Assembly: GCA_942493275.1 (NCBI GenBank)
Contig: OW818687.1
Coordinates: 1,860,001 to 1,924,000 of the forward strand
Length of the DNA: 64,000 bases
Source: G942493275 sp942493275
GTDB lineage: Bacteria; Actinomycetota; Coriobacteriia; Anaerosomatales; PHET01
Direction: 5' to 3'
Below the pieces are notes generated by a model. The model saw only the letters and a list, made by a program, of their open reading frames with translations, searched no databases and had not been told where the DNA came from. Of the stretch, positions 44,297 through 52,855 are shown in pieces; the stretch's first letter is position 1, and each line of letters begins with the position of its first letter. The position numbers and the translations under genes are program-made.

Positions 44297-45050
44297 CGAG
44301 TCCCGGTTCGACCTGGCAGGCGCCGTTCGCCGCGAGTGGTGGCTCGTGCTGCTTGTCGTTGCGGTCGCCATGATCGGCACCATTCTCGCCACCTCGGGAG
44401 GCGTGGCGTCATACACGGGCAGTGCGACCGTCTACATCGACTACCCCGCGGTCAACAGGTTCCCGCCGTTGTTCTACGGCGACCGCATGCTCGAGCTCAT
44501 CCAGTCCCCCGCGTTCTTCAATGCCTTGTCCGAGAAGACCGGCATTCCGGTCGAGGACATCAGAGCGAACATGCGCACCTCGGCGCAGGGCAAGTTCCTC
44601 GACAAGCTCGCGATCCGGTACACCGCTGATACTGAGGCGGAGGCCGAGGAGGCCGCCGACAAGCTCGCCGCCGCCGTCATCGAATATGCGGGTGAAGTGG
44701 GCGCAGTCGAGACGGATCGTCAGGCCGCCGTCATCGCGGTGAATGAGGATGCGGTCGCGAAGATAGAGGTGCTTCTCGAGACCGTGCGCGCGCAGGGCGA
44801 GCCGTACCAGGAGGCTGATCTCGTCAGCAAACTCGCGATGCACGAGGCCGAGATCATCAATACGGCCACCGCGCTCAGAGCAATCGAAGACGCCTACACG
44901 TACGACGGGGTCGTCAAGGTCGATGGCGGTACGGCATCCACTCTGCGTATCGACGCTCTTGCCGGAGCGCTGCTGGCGGGACTCGTCGCAGGTATCGGCA
45001 TCGCTGCGCTGCGTGAGTGGTGGCTGCTTCGCCGCGCCAAGACGGTCTGA
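44289..45050 (+). CDS. Wzz-like chain-length determinant protein
   Basis: A 253-residue protein with the Wzz layout: a short cytoplasmic head, membrane helix at about 17-37 (WWLVLLVVAVAMIGTILA), an extracytoplasmic helical region with YTGSATVYIDYPAV and many Glu/Ala-rich turns, and a second membrane helix near the C terminus (AGALLAGLVAGIGIAALREW). There is no tyrosine kinase domain. It probably sets polymer length with the Wzy-like protein. ATG at 44289 overlaps the previous stop by 8 bases and has GAGGAGG upstream. Confidence 0.84.
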   Translation: MSDESRFDLAGAVRREWWLVLLVVAVAMIGTILATSGGVASYTGSATVYIDYPAVNRFPPLFYGDRMLELIQSPAFFNALSEKTGIPVEDIRANMRTSAQGKFLDKLAIRYTADTEAEAEEAADKLAAAVIEYAGEVGAVETDRQAAVIAVNEDAVAKIEVLLETVRAQGEPYQEADLVSKLAMHEAEIINTATALRAIEDAYTYDGVVKVDGGTASTLRIDALAGALLAGLVAGIGIAALREWWLLRRAKTV

Positions 45051-45058
45051 CGAGAGAG

Positions 45059-46270
45059 ATGTCTCCCAAGCTCAACGGAATCACCTTCGCGAAGCAGTTC
45101 CCCAACCCGGCGGAGCCGCTGAGAGGCCTGTTCGTGGCCGAGCAGGTCGCCGCGACGTCGTCTGAGGTCGACTGGAGTGTCATCTCGGCGGTTCCGTGGA
45201 TACCCAAGGTGCTGGCCGGTCCTCTCGGTAGGCCATTCATCAAGGGCTCCGAGCGGCGCGATGGCGTCGAGGTCGCGCACCCTCGCTACCCGGTGCTGCC
45301 CAAGAGGATGCTTTACACGACCGTCGCGCCCGCCGTCGCGACCGCGGCCCGCGCCGACTTCGAGCGGTTCGCTCGCGGCGCCGACTTCGTGCACGCGCAC
45401 GCTCTGTATCCGAGTGCGGCTGCGGCTCGGAGACTCGCGGGTCCTGCTGGGCTGCCGCTCATCGTGAGTATCCACGGCTCCGACCTCTACACCAACGCCG
45501 CCAGGCCCGCGTGGAAGCGTGAGCTCGAAGAGGTGGCTCGTGACGCCGCGGCGATCGTGTGTGTGAGTGCATCGCTCGCCCGCGACGCCGTACGACTTAT
45601 CGGCGCGTCTCCCGAGAAGGTCTGTGTCATCCCCGATACCTACGACGAGGCTCGGTTCAGTCTCGTCGAGCGTGATGCTCCCGACGGTCGTTCGCTACGC
45701 CTGGTGACTGTGGGCCGCCTGGTGCCGGTCAAGGGCTTCGACGTGCTCCTCTCGGCGCTTGCGACCGCAGTTGAGAGCGGCCTGGACGCGGAGCTCGCCA
45801 TCGTCGGCCAGGGTCCGGAGCGCTCGCGACTGCAGGAGCGCTCAGTGGCGCTGGGGATCGCTGGGCGCGTGCGATTCACCGGTGCGCTGGCGCCGGAGGA
45901 TCTCGCCTCCGAGCTCGCGCGGGCGGATCTGTACCTTCAGCCTTCGCGTGCGGAGGGGTTCGGTGTCGCGCTTGTCGAGGCGATGGCGACCGGATTGCCC
46001 GCGATCGCGACCGACGTCGGCGGGCCGGCCGACATCGTGGAGCCGAGCCTCGGCGAGCTCGTGGCCGGCGACGACGCGGCCGCACTCGCGGGAGCGCTGG
46101 CGCGCGGTCGCGATCTGGTGGCCGCCGCGGACTCGCGCGCGATCGCCGCGAGCATCGCCCGGCGGTTCGGCCGCGCGGGTGTGGCTTCTCGGCTGGTGGG
46201 ACTGTACCGGGCCGTGGTGGCCGGCGCCGCCGTGCCGGACTCGCTCGCGATCAACAGGAGCGGCGCATGA
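45059..46270 (+). CDS. Glycosyltransferase family 4
   Basis: A 403-residue GT-B glycosyltransferase. Visible are VHAHALYPSAAAARRLAG, IVSIHGSDLYTNAARPAW, the donor-domain opening LRLVTVGRLVPVKGFDVLLS, and the EX7E motif in PSRAEGFGVALVEAMATGLP. The start MSPKLNGITFAKQFPNP at 45059 follows the Wzz-like stop by 8 bases; a longer in-frame version overlapping that gene lacks a ribosome binding site. Its stop overlaps the next gene as ATGA. Confidence 0.9.
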   Translation: MSPKLNGITFAKQFPNPAEPLRGLFVAEQVAATSSEVDWSVISAVPWIPKVLAGPLGRPFIKGSERRDGVEVAHPRYPVLPKRMLYTTVAPAVATAARADFERFARGADFVHAHALYPSAAAARRLAGPAGLPLIVSIHGSDLYTNAARPAWKRELEEVARDAAAIVCVSASLARDAVRLIGASPEKVCVIPDTYDEARFSLVERDAPDGRSLRLVTVGRLVPVKGFDVLLSALATAVESGLDAELAIVGQGPERSRLQERSVALGIAGRVRFTGALAPEDLASELARADLYLQPSRAEGFGVALVEAMATGLPAIATDVGGPADIVEPSLGELVAGDDAAALAGALARGRDLVAAADSRAIAASIARRFGRAGVASRLVGLYRAVVAGAAVPDSLAINRSGA

Positions 46271-47418
46271 GCCGTCACGTGGTGATGTTGCTGTCCAACG
46301 ACGCGGTCTCGGACCCTCGCGTGGAGAAGGAGGCCCAGGCGCTGGCCCAAGACGACTGGCGCGTGACCGTTCTCGCATGGGATCGCTCAGGTCAGGCCCC
46401 TGCCCGAGAAGATCGCTCGGGCTACACCATCGAACGGCATGGTCCGCCATCCATGCATGGCGGTGGCGTGAGAAACATCCCGGCTTACCGCAGGTTCTGG
46501 GCCGCCGTCGCTGCGCGCGCCGTCGAGCTCAAGCCCGACGTCATCCACTGCCACGACCTCGATACGGCTCCGGCGGGGCAGAGTGCGCACCGCAGCTGCC
46601 GCAAGGCGGGCCTCTCCACAAAGCTGGTGCTGGACTTTCACGAGTTGTACCGCGAGAGCAAGATGGTGCCGCAGAAGGGGGCCGTTGGCATCGCCGCCCG
46701 CGCGGCGGTTCGCGTTGTCGAGAAGCGCGCGATCCCGGCCGCGGACGTGATCCTGGTGGCTAATCCCGGCACGCTTGGCTACTACGACCGTTTCCGACCG
46801 CGCAGGGTGGTCACCATCGAGAACGCTCCCGACCTCGAGCGGTTCTCCCCGTCGGCTCCCCGCGAAGCGGGCACGCCCCTCAAGGCATGTTTCATCGGAC
46901 AGAAGCGCTATACGCAGGGCCTCTACACGCTCATGGAGGCAGTGCAGCGTCACGATGACATCACCGCGCTGCTTGCGGGCGGGGGAGTGGCCGAAGCCGA
47001 GATCGCCGAGGCGGCGAAGCGCTACGAACGCGTCGAGACCATGGGCCGCATCGCTTATGCCGACATCCCGGCGCTCTACAGGGACTGCGACGTGGTGTAC
47101 GCGGTCTACGACCAGGGACTCGGAAACGTGCAGACGCTCTTCCCGGTAAAGGCGATGGAGGGGATGGCGTGCGCGGTCCCGGTCATCGTCAGCACCGGGA
47201 CGTGGATCGCCGAGTACGTCGAGGCGCACGGACTGGGCTTCGCGGTGGACGCGGGTGACGTCGACTCGGTCGAGGCCGCACTCGTGGCACTCCGAGACAA
47301 CCCGGCGCTCGCCGCCGAGATGGGGCAGCGCGGCAGGGCGATCATCGAATCGGAGCTCAACTGGCAGGCGGTGGCCGAGCGGCTCCGCGCGACCTATCGG
47401 GAGCTTGCCAGCGCCTAG
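46267..47418 (+). CDS. Glycosyltransferase family 4
   Basis: A 383-residue GT-B glycosyltransferase, last gene of the rightward polysaccharide operon. Motifs are VMLLSNDAVSDPRVEKEAQA, VIHCHDLDTAPAG, KLVLDFHELYRESKMVP, LKACFIGQKRYTQGLYTLME, and FPVKAMEGMACAVPVIVSTG in the donor site. The segment PRVEKEA plus DFHE links it to the enzyme at 40300. Its ATG overlaps the previous stop (ATGA). A weak hairpin follows at 47427. Confidence 0.9.
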   Translation: MSRHVVMLLSNDAVSDPRVEKEAQALAQDDWRVTVLAWDRSGQAPAREDRSGYTIERHGPPSMHGGGVRNIPAYRRFWAAVAARAVELKPDVIHCHDLDTAPAGQSAHRSCRKAGLSTKLVLDFHELYRESKMVPQKGAVGIAARAAVRVVEKRAIPAADVILVANPGTLGYYDRFRPRRVVTIENAPDLERFSPSAPREAGTPLKACFIGQKRYTQGLYTLMEAVQRHDDITALLAGGGVAEAEIAEAAKRYERVETMGRIAYADIPALYRDCDVVYAVYDQGLGNVQTLFPVKAMEGMACAVPVIVSTGTWIAEYVEAHGLGFAVDAGDVDSVEAALVALRDNPALAAEMGQRGRAIIESELNWQAVAERLRATYRELASA

Positions 47419-47426
47419 TCTGCCCG

Positions 47427-47453
47427 GACGGCGCCCTCAGTCTGCCGTCTTTG
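47427..47453 (+). terminator. Weak terminator-like hairpin
   Basis: GACGGC (47427-47432) can pair with GCCGTC (47444-47449) across an 11-base loop, followed by TTT. It lies just after the last glycosyltransferase stop. The stem is short, so the call is tentative. Confidence 0.35.
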
Positions 47454-47483
47454 GGTAACTTCGACTCACCGAAGGAGGTTCCC

Positions 47484-48293
47484 ATGACCCAGTTTGTCAT
47501 CGACGTTCCCGCGCGCCTCAGCAGGTTTGCCCCCGTGGATGTCGCGCTTGTGCTCGGCTCCGGGCTCTCGGGGCTCGCGGACCGTATCGAGAACGCCGAA
47601 TCCGTCCCCTATGCAGAGATCGAGGGCTTTCCGGACCCGCCGAGCGCCGTCGTCGGTCACGCGGGCAGGCTCGTGTTCGGTGAGCTGGGCGGCAAGCGCA
47701 TCGTCTGCTTCCAGGGGCGCGTGCATCGCTACCAGGGCGCCACGGCGCTCGACGCCGCGTGGCCGGCGCGGCTCGCGGCGGCGCTCGGGGCGAGGGTGCT
47801 GGTCGTGACCAACGCCGCGGGCAGCGTGAACCCGGACCTGCGCGTCGGCGACCTCGTGCTCATGAGCGATCACGTCAACCTCACCGGCGACAACCCGCTC
47901 GTGGGCTGGCCGGGACCGCCGGGGGGCACGCCGTTCGTGCCCATGACCGATGCCTACGACGCCGAGCTGCGCCGCTTCGCGATCGAGGCGGCGCTCGCCG
48001 AGGACGTCGCACTGCAACCGGAAGGCGTCTACTTCGGGCTTCTCGGCCCGTCGTACGAGACGCCTGCCGAGGTGCGGATGCTCAGGGGGCTCGGAGCCGA
48101 CGTGGTGGGCATGTCGACGGTGCACGAGGTGATCGCCGCGCGTGCGCTTGGGCTGCGGGTTCTCGGCATGTCGCTCGTGACCAACGCCGCAGCCGGAGAG
48201 AATCTGAGTCACGCGGAGGTGCTTGAAGCGGGAGAGCACGCCGCCGCCGATATGCAGCGTCTCGCGATTGCTATACTTTCGCGGTTGCCGTAA
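47484..48293 (+). CDS. punA: Purine nucleoside phosphorylase (trimeric type)
   Basis: Cleaves purine nucleosides with phosphate to base and ribose 1-phosphate. The 269-residue protein shows the low-molecular-mass trimeric family: LVLGSGLSGLADRIENAESV, VVTNAAGSVNPDLRVGDLVL with SDHVN, GLLGPSYETPAEVRMLRGLG, VGMSTVHEVIAARALGLRVL and SLVTNAAAG. The asparagine in SLVTN is the residue that usually marks 6-oxopurine (inosine/guanosine) preference, which argues against adenosine or methylthioadenosine as main substrate. ATG at 47484 has a strong GAAGGAGG ribosome binding site. Confidence 0.92.
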   Translation: MTQFVIDVPARLSRFAPVDVALVLGSGLSGLADRIENAESVPYAEIEGFPDPPSAVVGHAGRLVFGELGGKRIVCFQGRVHRYQGATALDAAWPARLAAALGARVLVVTNAAGSVNPDLRVGDLVLMSDHVNLTGDNPLVGWPGPPGGTPFVPMTDAYDAELRRFAIEAALAEDVALQPEGVYFGLLGPSYETPAEVRMLRGLGADVVGMSTVHEVIAARALGLRVLGMSLVTNAAAGENLSHAEVLEAGEHAAADMQRLAIAILSRLP

Positions 48294-48333
48294 CCGCCGC
48301 AGTGCCTGCTGCGGCTTGAACCTAGGAGACACC

Positions 48334-49593
48334 ATGGAACATCACGTCAAGGACCTCTCGCTGGCTGACGCCGGCAAGGCGCGCATCGAGTGGGCCGACA
48401 AGGACATGCCCGTGCTCGCCAGCATTCGCGAGCGCTTTGAGGTCGAGAAGCCGCTCGACGGCATCCGCGTCGCGGCATGCCTGCACGTCACCACCGAGAC
48501 CGCGAACCTCATGCGGACCCTCAAGGCCGGCGGCGCCGATATCGTGCTGTGCGCGAGCAACCCGCTGTCGACCCAGGACGACGTCGCCGCTGCGCTCGTC
48601 GAGCACTACGGCATCCGCACCTACGCCATCAAGGGCGAGGACACCGAGACCTACTACGCGCACATCGACGCCGCGATCGCGCACAATCCGCAGATGACGA
48701 TGGATGACGGCGCGGACGTCGTCGGCCGTATCCACGCCGACTTCCCCGAGAAGCTCGAGTACATCATCGGCGGCACCGAGGAGACCACCACCGGCGTCAT
48801 CCGACTCGTCGCCATGGCCGATGACGGCGCCCTGAAGTACCCGATCGTGGCCGTCAACGAGGCGATGACCAAGCACCTGTTCGACAACCGCTACGGCACC
48901 GGCCAGTCCACGCTCGACGGCATCATCCGCGCCACCAACCGCCTGCTCGCCGGCCGCACGCTCGTCGTCTCCGGCTACGGCTGGTGCGGCAAGGGCATTG
49001 CGATGCGCGCCTCGGGCATGGGCTCCAACGTCATCGTGTGCGAGGTCGACCCGCTCAAGGCGCTCGAGGCCGTCATGGACGGCTACCGCGTCATGCCGGC
49101 TGTCGAGGCTGCAGCGGTGTGTGACGTGTGGGTCACCGTCACCGGCGACATCAACGTCATCGACGTCGCGATGTTCGAGGCCATGAAGGACGGCGCGATC
49201 ATCTGCAACTCCGGCCACTTCAACGCCGAGATCAACATCCCCAAGCTGCGCGAGATGGCCGTGAGCCACCGCGAGGTCCGTCCGCTGGTCGAGGAGTTCG
49301 TCATGTCGAACGGCAAGGCGATCCACCTGCTCGCCGACGGTCGCCTCGTCAACCTCTCGTGCGCCGAGGGCCACCCGGCCAACGTCATGGACATGAGCTT
49401 CGCCAACCAAGCCCTGTGCGCCGAGTACATGGCGCAGAACGCCGCCGAGCTCGAGCCCGGCGTCTACGACGTGCCCGAGGAGATCGACCAGATGATCGCG
49501 GCGGTCAAGCTCGCGAGCATGGGTGTCGAGATCGACGTGCTCACCGCCGAGCAGGAGAAGTACCTCTGCTCGTGGGAAGAGGGCACCTGCTAG
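48334..49593 (+). CDS. ahcY: S-adenosylhomocysteine hydrolase
   Basis: Splits S-adenosylhomocysteine into adenosine and homocysteine, clearing the by-product of methylation. The 419-residue protein has CLHVTTETANLMRTLKAGGA, NPLSTQDDVAAAL, NRYGTGQSTLDGIIRATNRL, the NAD site VVSGYGWCGKGIAMRASGMG, and NSGHFNAEI. It lacks the ~40-residue insertion found in many bacterial and eukaryotic enzymes, which gives it an archaeal-type short length. ATG at 48334 with TAGGAGA upstream is preferred over the longer frame into punA. No SAH riboswitch motif is visible in the 40-base gap. Confidence 0.95.
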   Translation: MEHHVKDLSLADAGKARIEWADKDMPVLASIRERFEVEKPLDGIRVAACLHVTTETANLMRTLKAGGADIVLCASNPLSTQDDVAAALVEHYGIRTYAIKGEDTETYYAHIDAAIAHNPQMTMDDGADVVGRIHADFPEKLEYIIGGTEETTTGVIRLVAMADDGALKYPIVAVNEAMTKHLFDNRYGTGQSTLDGIIRATNRLLAGRTLVVSGYGWCGKGIAMRASGMGSNVIVCEVDPLKALEAVMDGYRVMPAVEAAAVCDVWVTVTGDINVIDVAMFEAMKDGAIICNSGHFNAEINIPKLREMAVSHREVRPLVEEFVMSNGKAIHLLADGRLVNLSCAEGHPANVMDMSFANQALCAEYMAQNAAELEPGVYDVPEEIDQMIAAVKLASMGVEIDVLTAEQEKYLCSWEEGTC

Positions 49594-49627
49594 TTCCCGA
49601 CTGACAACACCCTCGCCGGAGGCACAC

Positions 49628-50923
49628 ATGGCTATCTCGGACATCCCGCGCACAATCTGGTGGGACGAAGGCAAGGTCTACCTGATCGACCAGACGCGTC
49701 TGCCCCTCCAAGGCGACGTGCTCGTCTGCAACACCTACGACGGTGTCTGTCTGGCGATCAAGACCCTCGCCGTCCGAGGTGCCCCGGCGCTGGGTGTCGC
49801 CGCAGCTCTCGCGGTCGCCTTGTGGAGCGAGACCGAAGGCGCTGAGATCGAGACGACCAGCGACTACCTCGACCGCCTCGATGAGGTCGCCGATGAGATC
49901 ATGTCGGCGCGTCCCACCGCGGTGAACCTGATGTGGGGCGCCGAGCGCATCCGACAGGTCGCACACGCGAACGAGTTCCTCCCCGTGGCCGAGCTGCACG
50001 ACATCGTCGTCCAGGAGGCCCTCAACATGATGGCCGAGGACGAGGAGCGCAACCGCAGGATCGGGGCGCACGGCGCCGAGCTCCTCTCGGAAGGTTCGAA
50101 GGTGCTTACGCACTGCAACGCCGGCTCGCTTGCGACGGCGTTCTTCGGCACCGCGCTGGGCGTCATCTTCACCGCCTTCGAGCAGGGCAAGATCGAGCAC
50201 GTCTGGGTTGACGAGACGCGTCCCGTGAACCAGGGCGGGCGCCTCACCGCGTGGGAACTGCGCGTGGCCGGGGTCCCCTCCGCGCTCATCGCCGACAACA
50301 TGGCCGCCTCGGTCATGCACAACGGCTGGGTCGACGCCGTCATCGTGGGCGCGGACCGCATCGCGGCCAATGGCGACACCGCCAACAAGATCGGAACCTA
50401 CGGGCTTGCGGTGCTGTGCAAGGAGCACAACATCCCGTTCTACGTCGCGGCCCCTACGTCCACTGTCGACCTTACGCTCAGCAGCGGTGAGCAGATCCCT
50501 ATCGAGGAGCGCGACCCCCGCGAGCTGGAGGGCGTGACCGTCTCGGGCACGTTCGAGCCCGACTCGCCGGCGGCGGCCCGCGCATTCGATGCCCTGACCG
50601 AGAACGGCTCCTATGAGGTGCCGATCCAGAAGGGCCACGCGATGACGATCACCCGCAAGGGCGGCGCATACAGCTTCGACGCGTGGTTCCGCATGGTTCC
50701 TCCCGGCATCGACGTCTACAACCCCGCCTTCGACGTCACTCCCGCCGAGTACATCACGGCATTCATCACCGAGAACGGCGTCGTCCGCCCCGAGCCCGAC
50801 TTCGAGACCGCTCTCGCGATCATGTGCATGGGTTCCGGCGGTCTGCACGAGCTTGGCATCGAGAACTTCGCGGGCTCCGCGGAAGGCGAGCTCGGCCCGG
50901 GACGCCGCGAGGACATCGGCTAG
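49628..50923 (+). CDS. mtnA: S-methyl-5-thioribose-1-phosphate isomerase with an extra internal segment
   Basis: Isomerises methylthioribose 1-phosphate to methylthioribulose 1-phosphate. The 431-residue protein has the family's catalytic cysteine C163 (LTHCNAGSLATAF) and aspartate D243 (VGADRIAANGDTANKIGTY), and PIEERDPRELEGV and NPAFDVTPAEYITAFITENG. Compared with the usual length of about 350, it carries an insertion of roughly 55 residues at about 304-361 and a tail of about 30 residues. ATG at 49628 has CGGAGG upstream. It sits with S-adenosylhomocysteine hydrolase, so methylthioadenosine-derived salvage is likely, although no methylthioadenosine phosphorylase is evident here. Confidence 0.92.
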   Translation: MAISDIPRTIWWDEGKVYLIDQTRLPLQGDVLVCNTYDGVCLAIKTLAVRGAPALGVAAALAVALWSETEGAEIETTSDYLDRLDEVADEIMSARPTAVNLMWGAERIRQVAHANEFLPVAELHDIVVQEALNMMAEDEERNRRIGAHGAELLSEGSKVLTHCNAGSLATAFFGTALGVIFTAFEQGKIEHVWVDETRPVNQGGRLTAWELRVAGVPSALIADNMAASVMHNGWVDAVIVGADRIAANGDTANKIGTYGLAVLCKEHNIPFYVAAPTSTVDLTLSSGEQIPIEERDPRELEGVTVSGTFEPDSPAAARAFDALTENGSYEVPIQKGHAMTITRKGGAYSFDAWFRMVPPGIDVYNPAFDVTPAEYITAFITENGVVRPEPDFETALAIMCMGSGGLHELGIENFAGSAEGELGPGRREDIG

Positions 50924-50929
50924 CCGCGC

Positions 50930-51847
50930 ATGTCGTTTCTGGCGCTCGCGCAGACGATCCTGACCTTCACGGCGATCGTCGCCGTGGGCGCTCTCCTGCG
51001 CGCGAGCGGTCGCGTCACCGCTGAGGACGGCCGCGCGCTGCACAACGTCATCATCTACGTGGGCCTGCCCGCCTTCGTCTTCAAAGCGGTCCGCGGCGCG
51101 GTGATAACCCGAGAGCTGATCGCGATGGTGGGCGTCGCGTGGGTCGTCTACGCCGTCATGCTGCTCCTCGCATGGCTCGCCGCGCGCGCCCTCAAGCTGC
51201 CGCCCGCAATCGCAGGCGGTTTCGTCATCGCATCCGTGTGGGGTAACACCGGGTTCATCGGCTATCCCATCACCGAGGCGCTCTTCGGCGCTGACGCCGT
51301 ACCGCCGGTCGTCTTCTCCGACGTCTTCGGGACCGTCTTCTCGATCGTGCTCGTAGGGCTTCTGGTGGCCGAGAAGTACGGGTCCATGAAGGAGGGCGTG
51401 AAGCTCAACCTGCTGCGGGAGCTGCTCTCCTTCCCCGCGGTGATCGCGCTGTTTGTGGGACTCGCGCTGCGCCCCTTCGCGATTCCGGAACTGGTAAGCA
51501 ACGGGATAGACCTTCTTGCGAGCATGCTCGCGCCGCTCATCATGCTGTCTGTTGGTATCGCGCTCCGGCCGGGGTCGCTCGTCGAGCACATCCGGTCGCT
51601 CGGCGCGCTGTGCGGGCTGCGGCTCCTGGTCGCGCCCGCACTGGCCGTCATCGTTGGGGGATTGGTGCTGTCCCCGGGGGTCCTGCTGCGCTCGGCGGTG
51701 CTCGAGGCGAGCATGCCCGCGATGATGCTGACCCTGGTGATTGGCGCCCGGTTCGATCTGGACACCGACTTCATCGCTTCGGCGATCTTCCTGAGCACGG
51801 CCCTGTCGGCGATCACCATTCCGCTGGTACAGCTGCTCGCGTTCTGA
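50930..51847 (+). CDS. AEC family transporter (auxin efflux carrier-like)
   Basis: A 305-residue membrane protein with about ten helices in two five-helix halves. Typical family segments are LHNVIIYVGLPAFVFKAVRG in the first half, ASVWGNTGFIGYPITEALFG in the centre (the N-T-G-F-I-G-Y-P signature), and MLAPLIMLSVGIALRPG. AEC carriers move small organic anions or amino-acid-related compounds. It begins 6 bases after mtnA with no clear ribosome binding site, suggesting translational coupling. A link to methylthio-salvage products is possible but unproven. Confidence 0.9.
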   Translation: MSFLALAQTILTFTAIVAVGALLRASGRVTAEDGRALHNVIIYVGLPAFVFKAVRGAVITRELIAMVGVAWVVYAVMLLLAWLAARALKLPPAIAGGFVIASVWGNTGFIGYPITEALFGADAVPPVVFSDVFGTVFSIVLVGLLVAEKYGSMKEGVKLNLLRELLSFPAVIALFVGLALRPFAIPELVSNGIDLLASMLAPLIMLSVGIALRPGSLVEHIRSLGALCGLRLLVAPALAVIVGGLVLSPGVLLRSAVLEASMPAMMLTLVIGARFDLDTDFIASAIFLSTALSAITIPLVQLLAF

Positions 51848-51871
51848 GAGGTCGCCCGATTAGGGGGCCTC

Positions 51872-52543
51872 GTGCGGCTGCTGGAGGGGCTCGCCGAGCT
51901 GGTCGCGCCCACGCGGTGCGCGGGCTGCGAGCTGCCCGGTTCACTGCTGTGCCCCGGCTGCCTCGACGCGGTGCCCTACCTGCGGCCGGGTGACGCCTGT
52001 GCGCGGTGCGCGGCTCCCTTCGGGGCGCTCGTGTGCACCGAGTGCTGGAACCGGGAGTTCGCCTTCTCCGAGGCGATCGCCGTGGGCCCGTTCGAAGGGC
52101 CGCTCGCGCGGGCGGTGGCTCTCCACAAGGATGCTGGCGAACGGCGCCTGGGCGGGCTTCTCGGAGGGATGTTGGCGCGGCAGGTGCGGCCGTGGAATGG
52201 ATGGCCGGATGCGGTCACGTGGATTCCGCCGACGCGCGCCGCGATGCGGCGCCGTGGGTTCGATCACGCGTTCGCGTTCGCGCAGCCGGTCGCCGAGGCG
52301 CTCGGCGTGGAGGCGATACCGCTGCTCACCCGTGGTGCGGCCCGCGATCAGCGCGCGCTCGGGAGAGGGGAGCGGGCGCGAAACGTGCGTGGTTCTGTGA
52401 GCGCTGACGGGCAGGCGCCGTCGCGCGTTGTGCTGGTAGACGACGTGATGACCACGGGCGCTACGCTCGACGAGGCGGCGAATCAGCTGTTGTCTGCTGG
52501 CGCGTTTGAAGTCCGCGTGGCGGTGGTCGCACGAACCTGGTGA
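51872..52543 (+). CDS. comF: ComF-family phosphoribosyltransferase-like protein
   Basis: A 223-residue ComF-like protein. The N-terminal zinc-finger-like part has CAGC, CPGC, CARC and CTEC pairs within the first 65 residues. The C-terminal phosphoribosyltransferase domain has IPPTRAAMRRRGFDHAFAFA and the PRPP-binding loop VVLVDDVMTTGAT. ComF proteins are needed for DNA uptake in naturally competent bacteria but also occur widely in others. The start is GTG at 51872, 24 bases after the transporter gene, without a strong ribosome binding site. Confidence 0.9.
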   Translation: MRLLEGLAELVAPTRCAGCELPGSLLCPGCLDAVPYLRPGDACARCAAPFGALVCTECWNREFAFSEAIAVGPFEGPLARAVALHKDAGERRLGGLLGGMLARQVRPWNGWPDAVTWIPPTRAAMRRRGFDHAFAFAQPVAEALGVEAIPLLTRGAARDQRALGRGERARNVRGSVSADGQAPSRVVLVDDVMTTGATLDEAANQLLSAGAFEVRVAVVARTW

Positions 52544-52567
52544 GGTCCGCGGCGGCACGCGCTCTGC

Positions 52568-52573
52568 TAGAAT
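52568..52573 (+). promoter_or_regulatory. -10 box for the first amino-acid-binding lipoprotein transcript
   Basis: TAGAAT just after comF. It predicts a start near 52580 and thus an untranslated leader of about 275 bases before ATG at 52856. Confidence 0.45.
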
Positions 52574-52855
52574 CAGCGTCGCTTCCGTCCGGGTCTGTGG
52601 TTGCGGGTGCGCAAGCACCTCAGTCCAAGGTAGACGCGGCCGAAAGGACCCACGTAAGCCGGCGGTTCGCCGTCGCGCGAGCATGGCGCGTCTTAGGGGT
52701 AAGTCGTACCGTCCGATAGGATCCGCATCCCGCGGTCCCGGGCGAGAGGGCCGGTAGTGAGATCACATCAAGCGGAAGCTCCAGTATGCGAGTGTGGGGC
52801 CAAAGACCAGGTCAGCCGGGCGGAAGCACCCTGCGGTTTCTCGGGAGGACGCCAG
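52574..52855 (+). other. Long 5' leader with hairpins, candidate structured RNA
   Basis: This stretch holds no gene. It contains compact hairpins: GGTGC-GCAA-GCACC at 52606-52619 with a GNRA-type loop, CGGCG-GTT-CGCCG at 52660-52672, and further self-complementary GC-rich segments to about 52760. The phrase GCGGAAGC occurs twice, near 52772 and 52821. GGGAGGA at the 3' end is the ribosome binding site of the lipoprotein gene. I compared it from memory with known riboswitches and with SRP, 6S, tmRNA and RNase P RNAs and found no convincing match. Confidence 0.35.

Noticed and set aside
48294..48333. SAH riboswitch ahead of ahcY
   Set aside because: Only 40 bases are available and they hold just a small CCGCAG/CTGCGG hairpin, without the conserved SAH motif sequence.
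52574..52855. SRP RNA, 6S RNA, tmRNA, RNase P RNA or a ydaO-type riboswitch
   Set aside because: Fragments such as CCAGGTCAG and GGGGTAAGTC are suggestive, but the conserved neighbours of those motifs are missing, so no class could be assigned.
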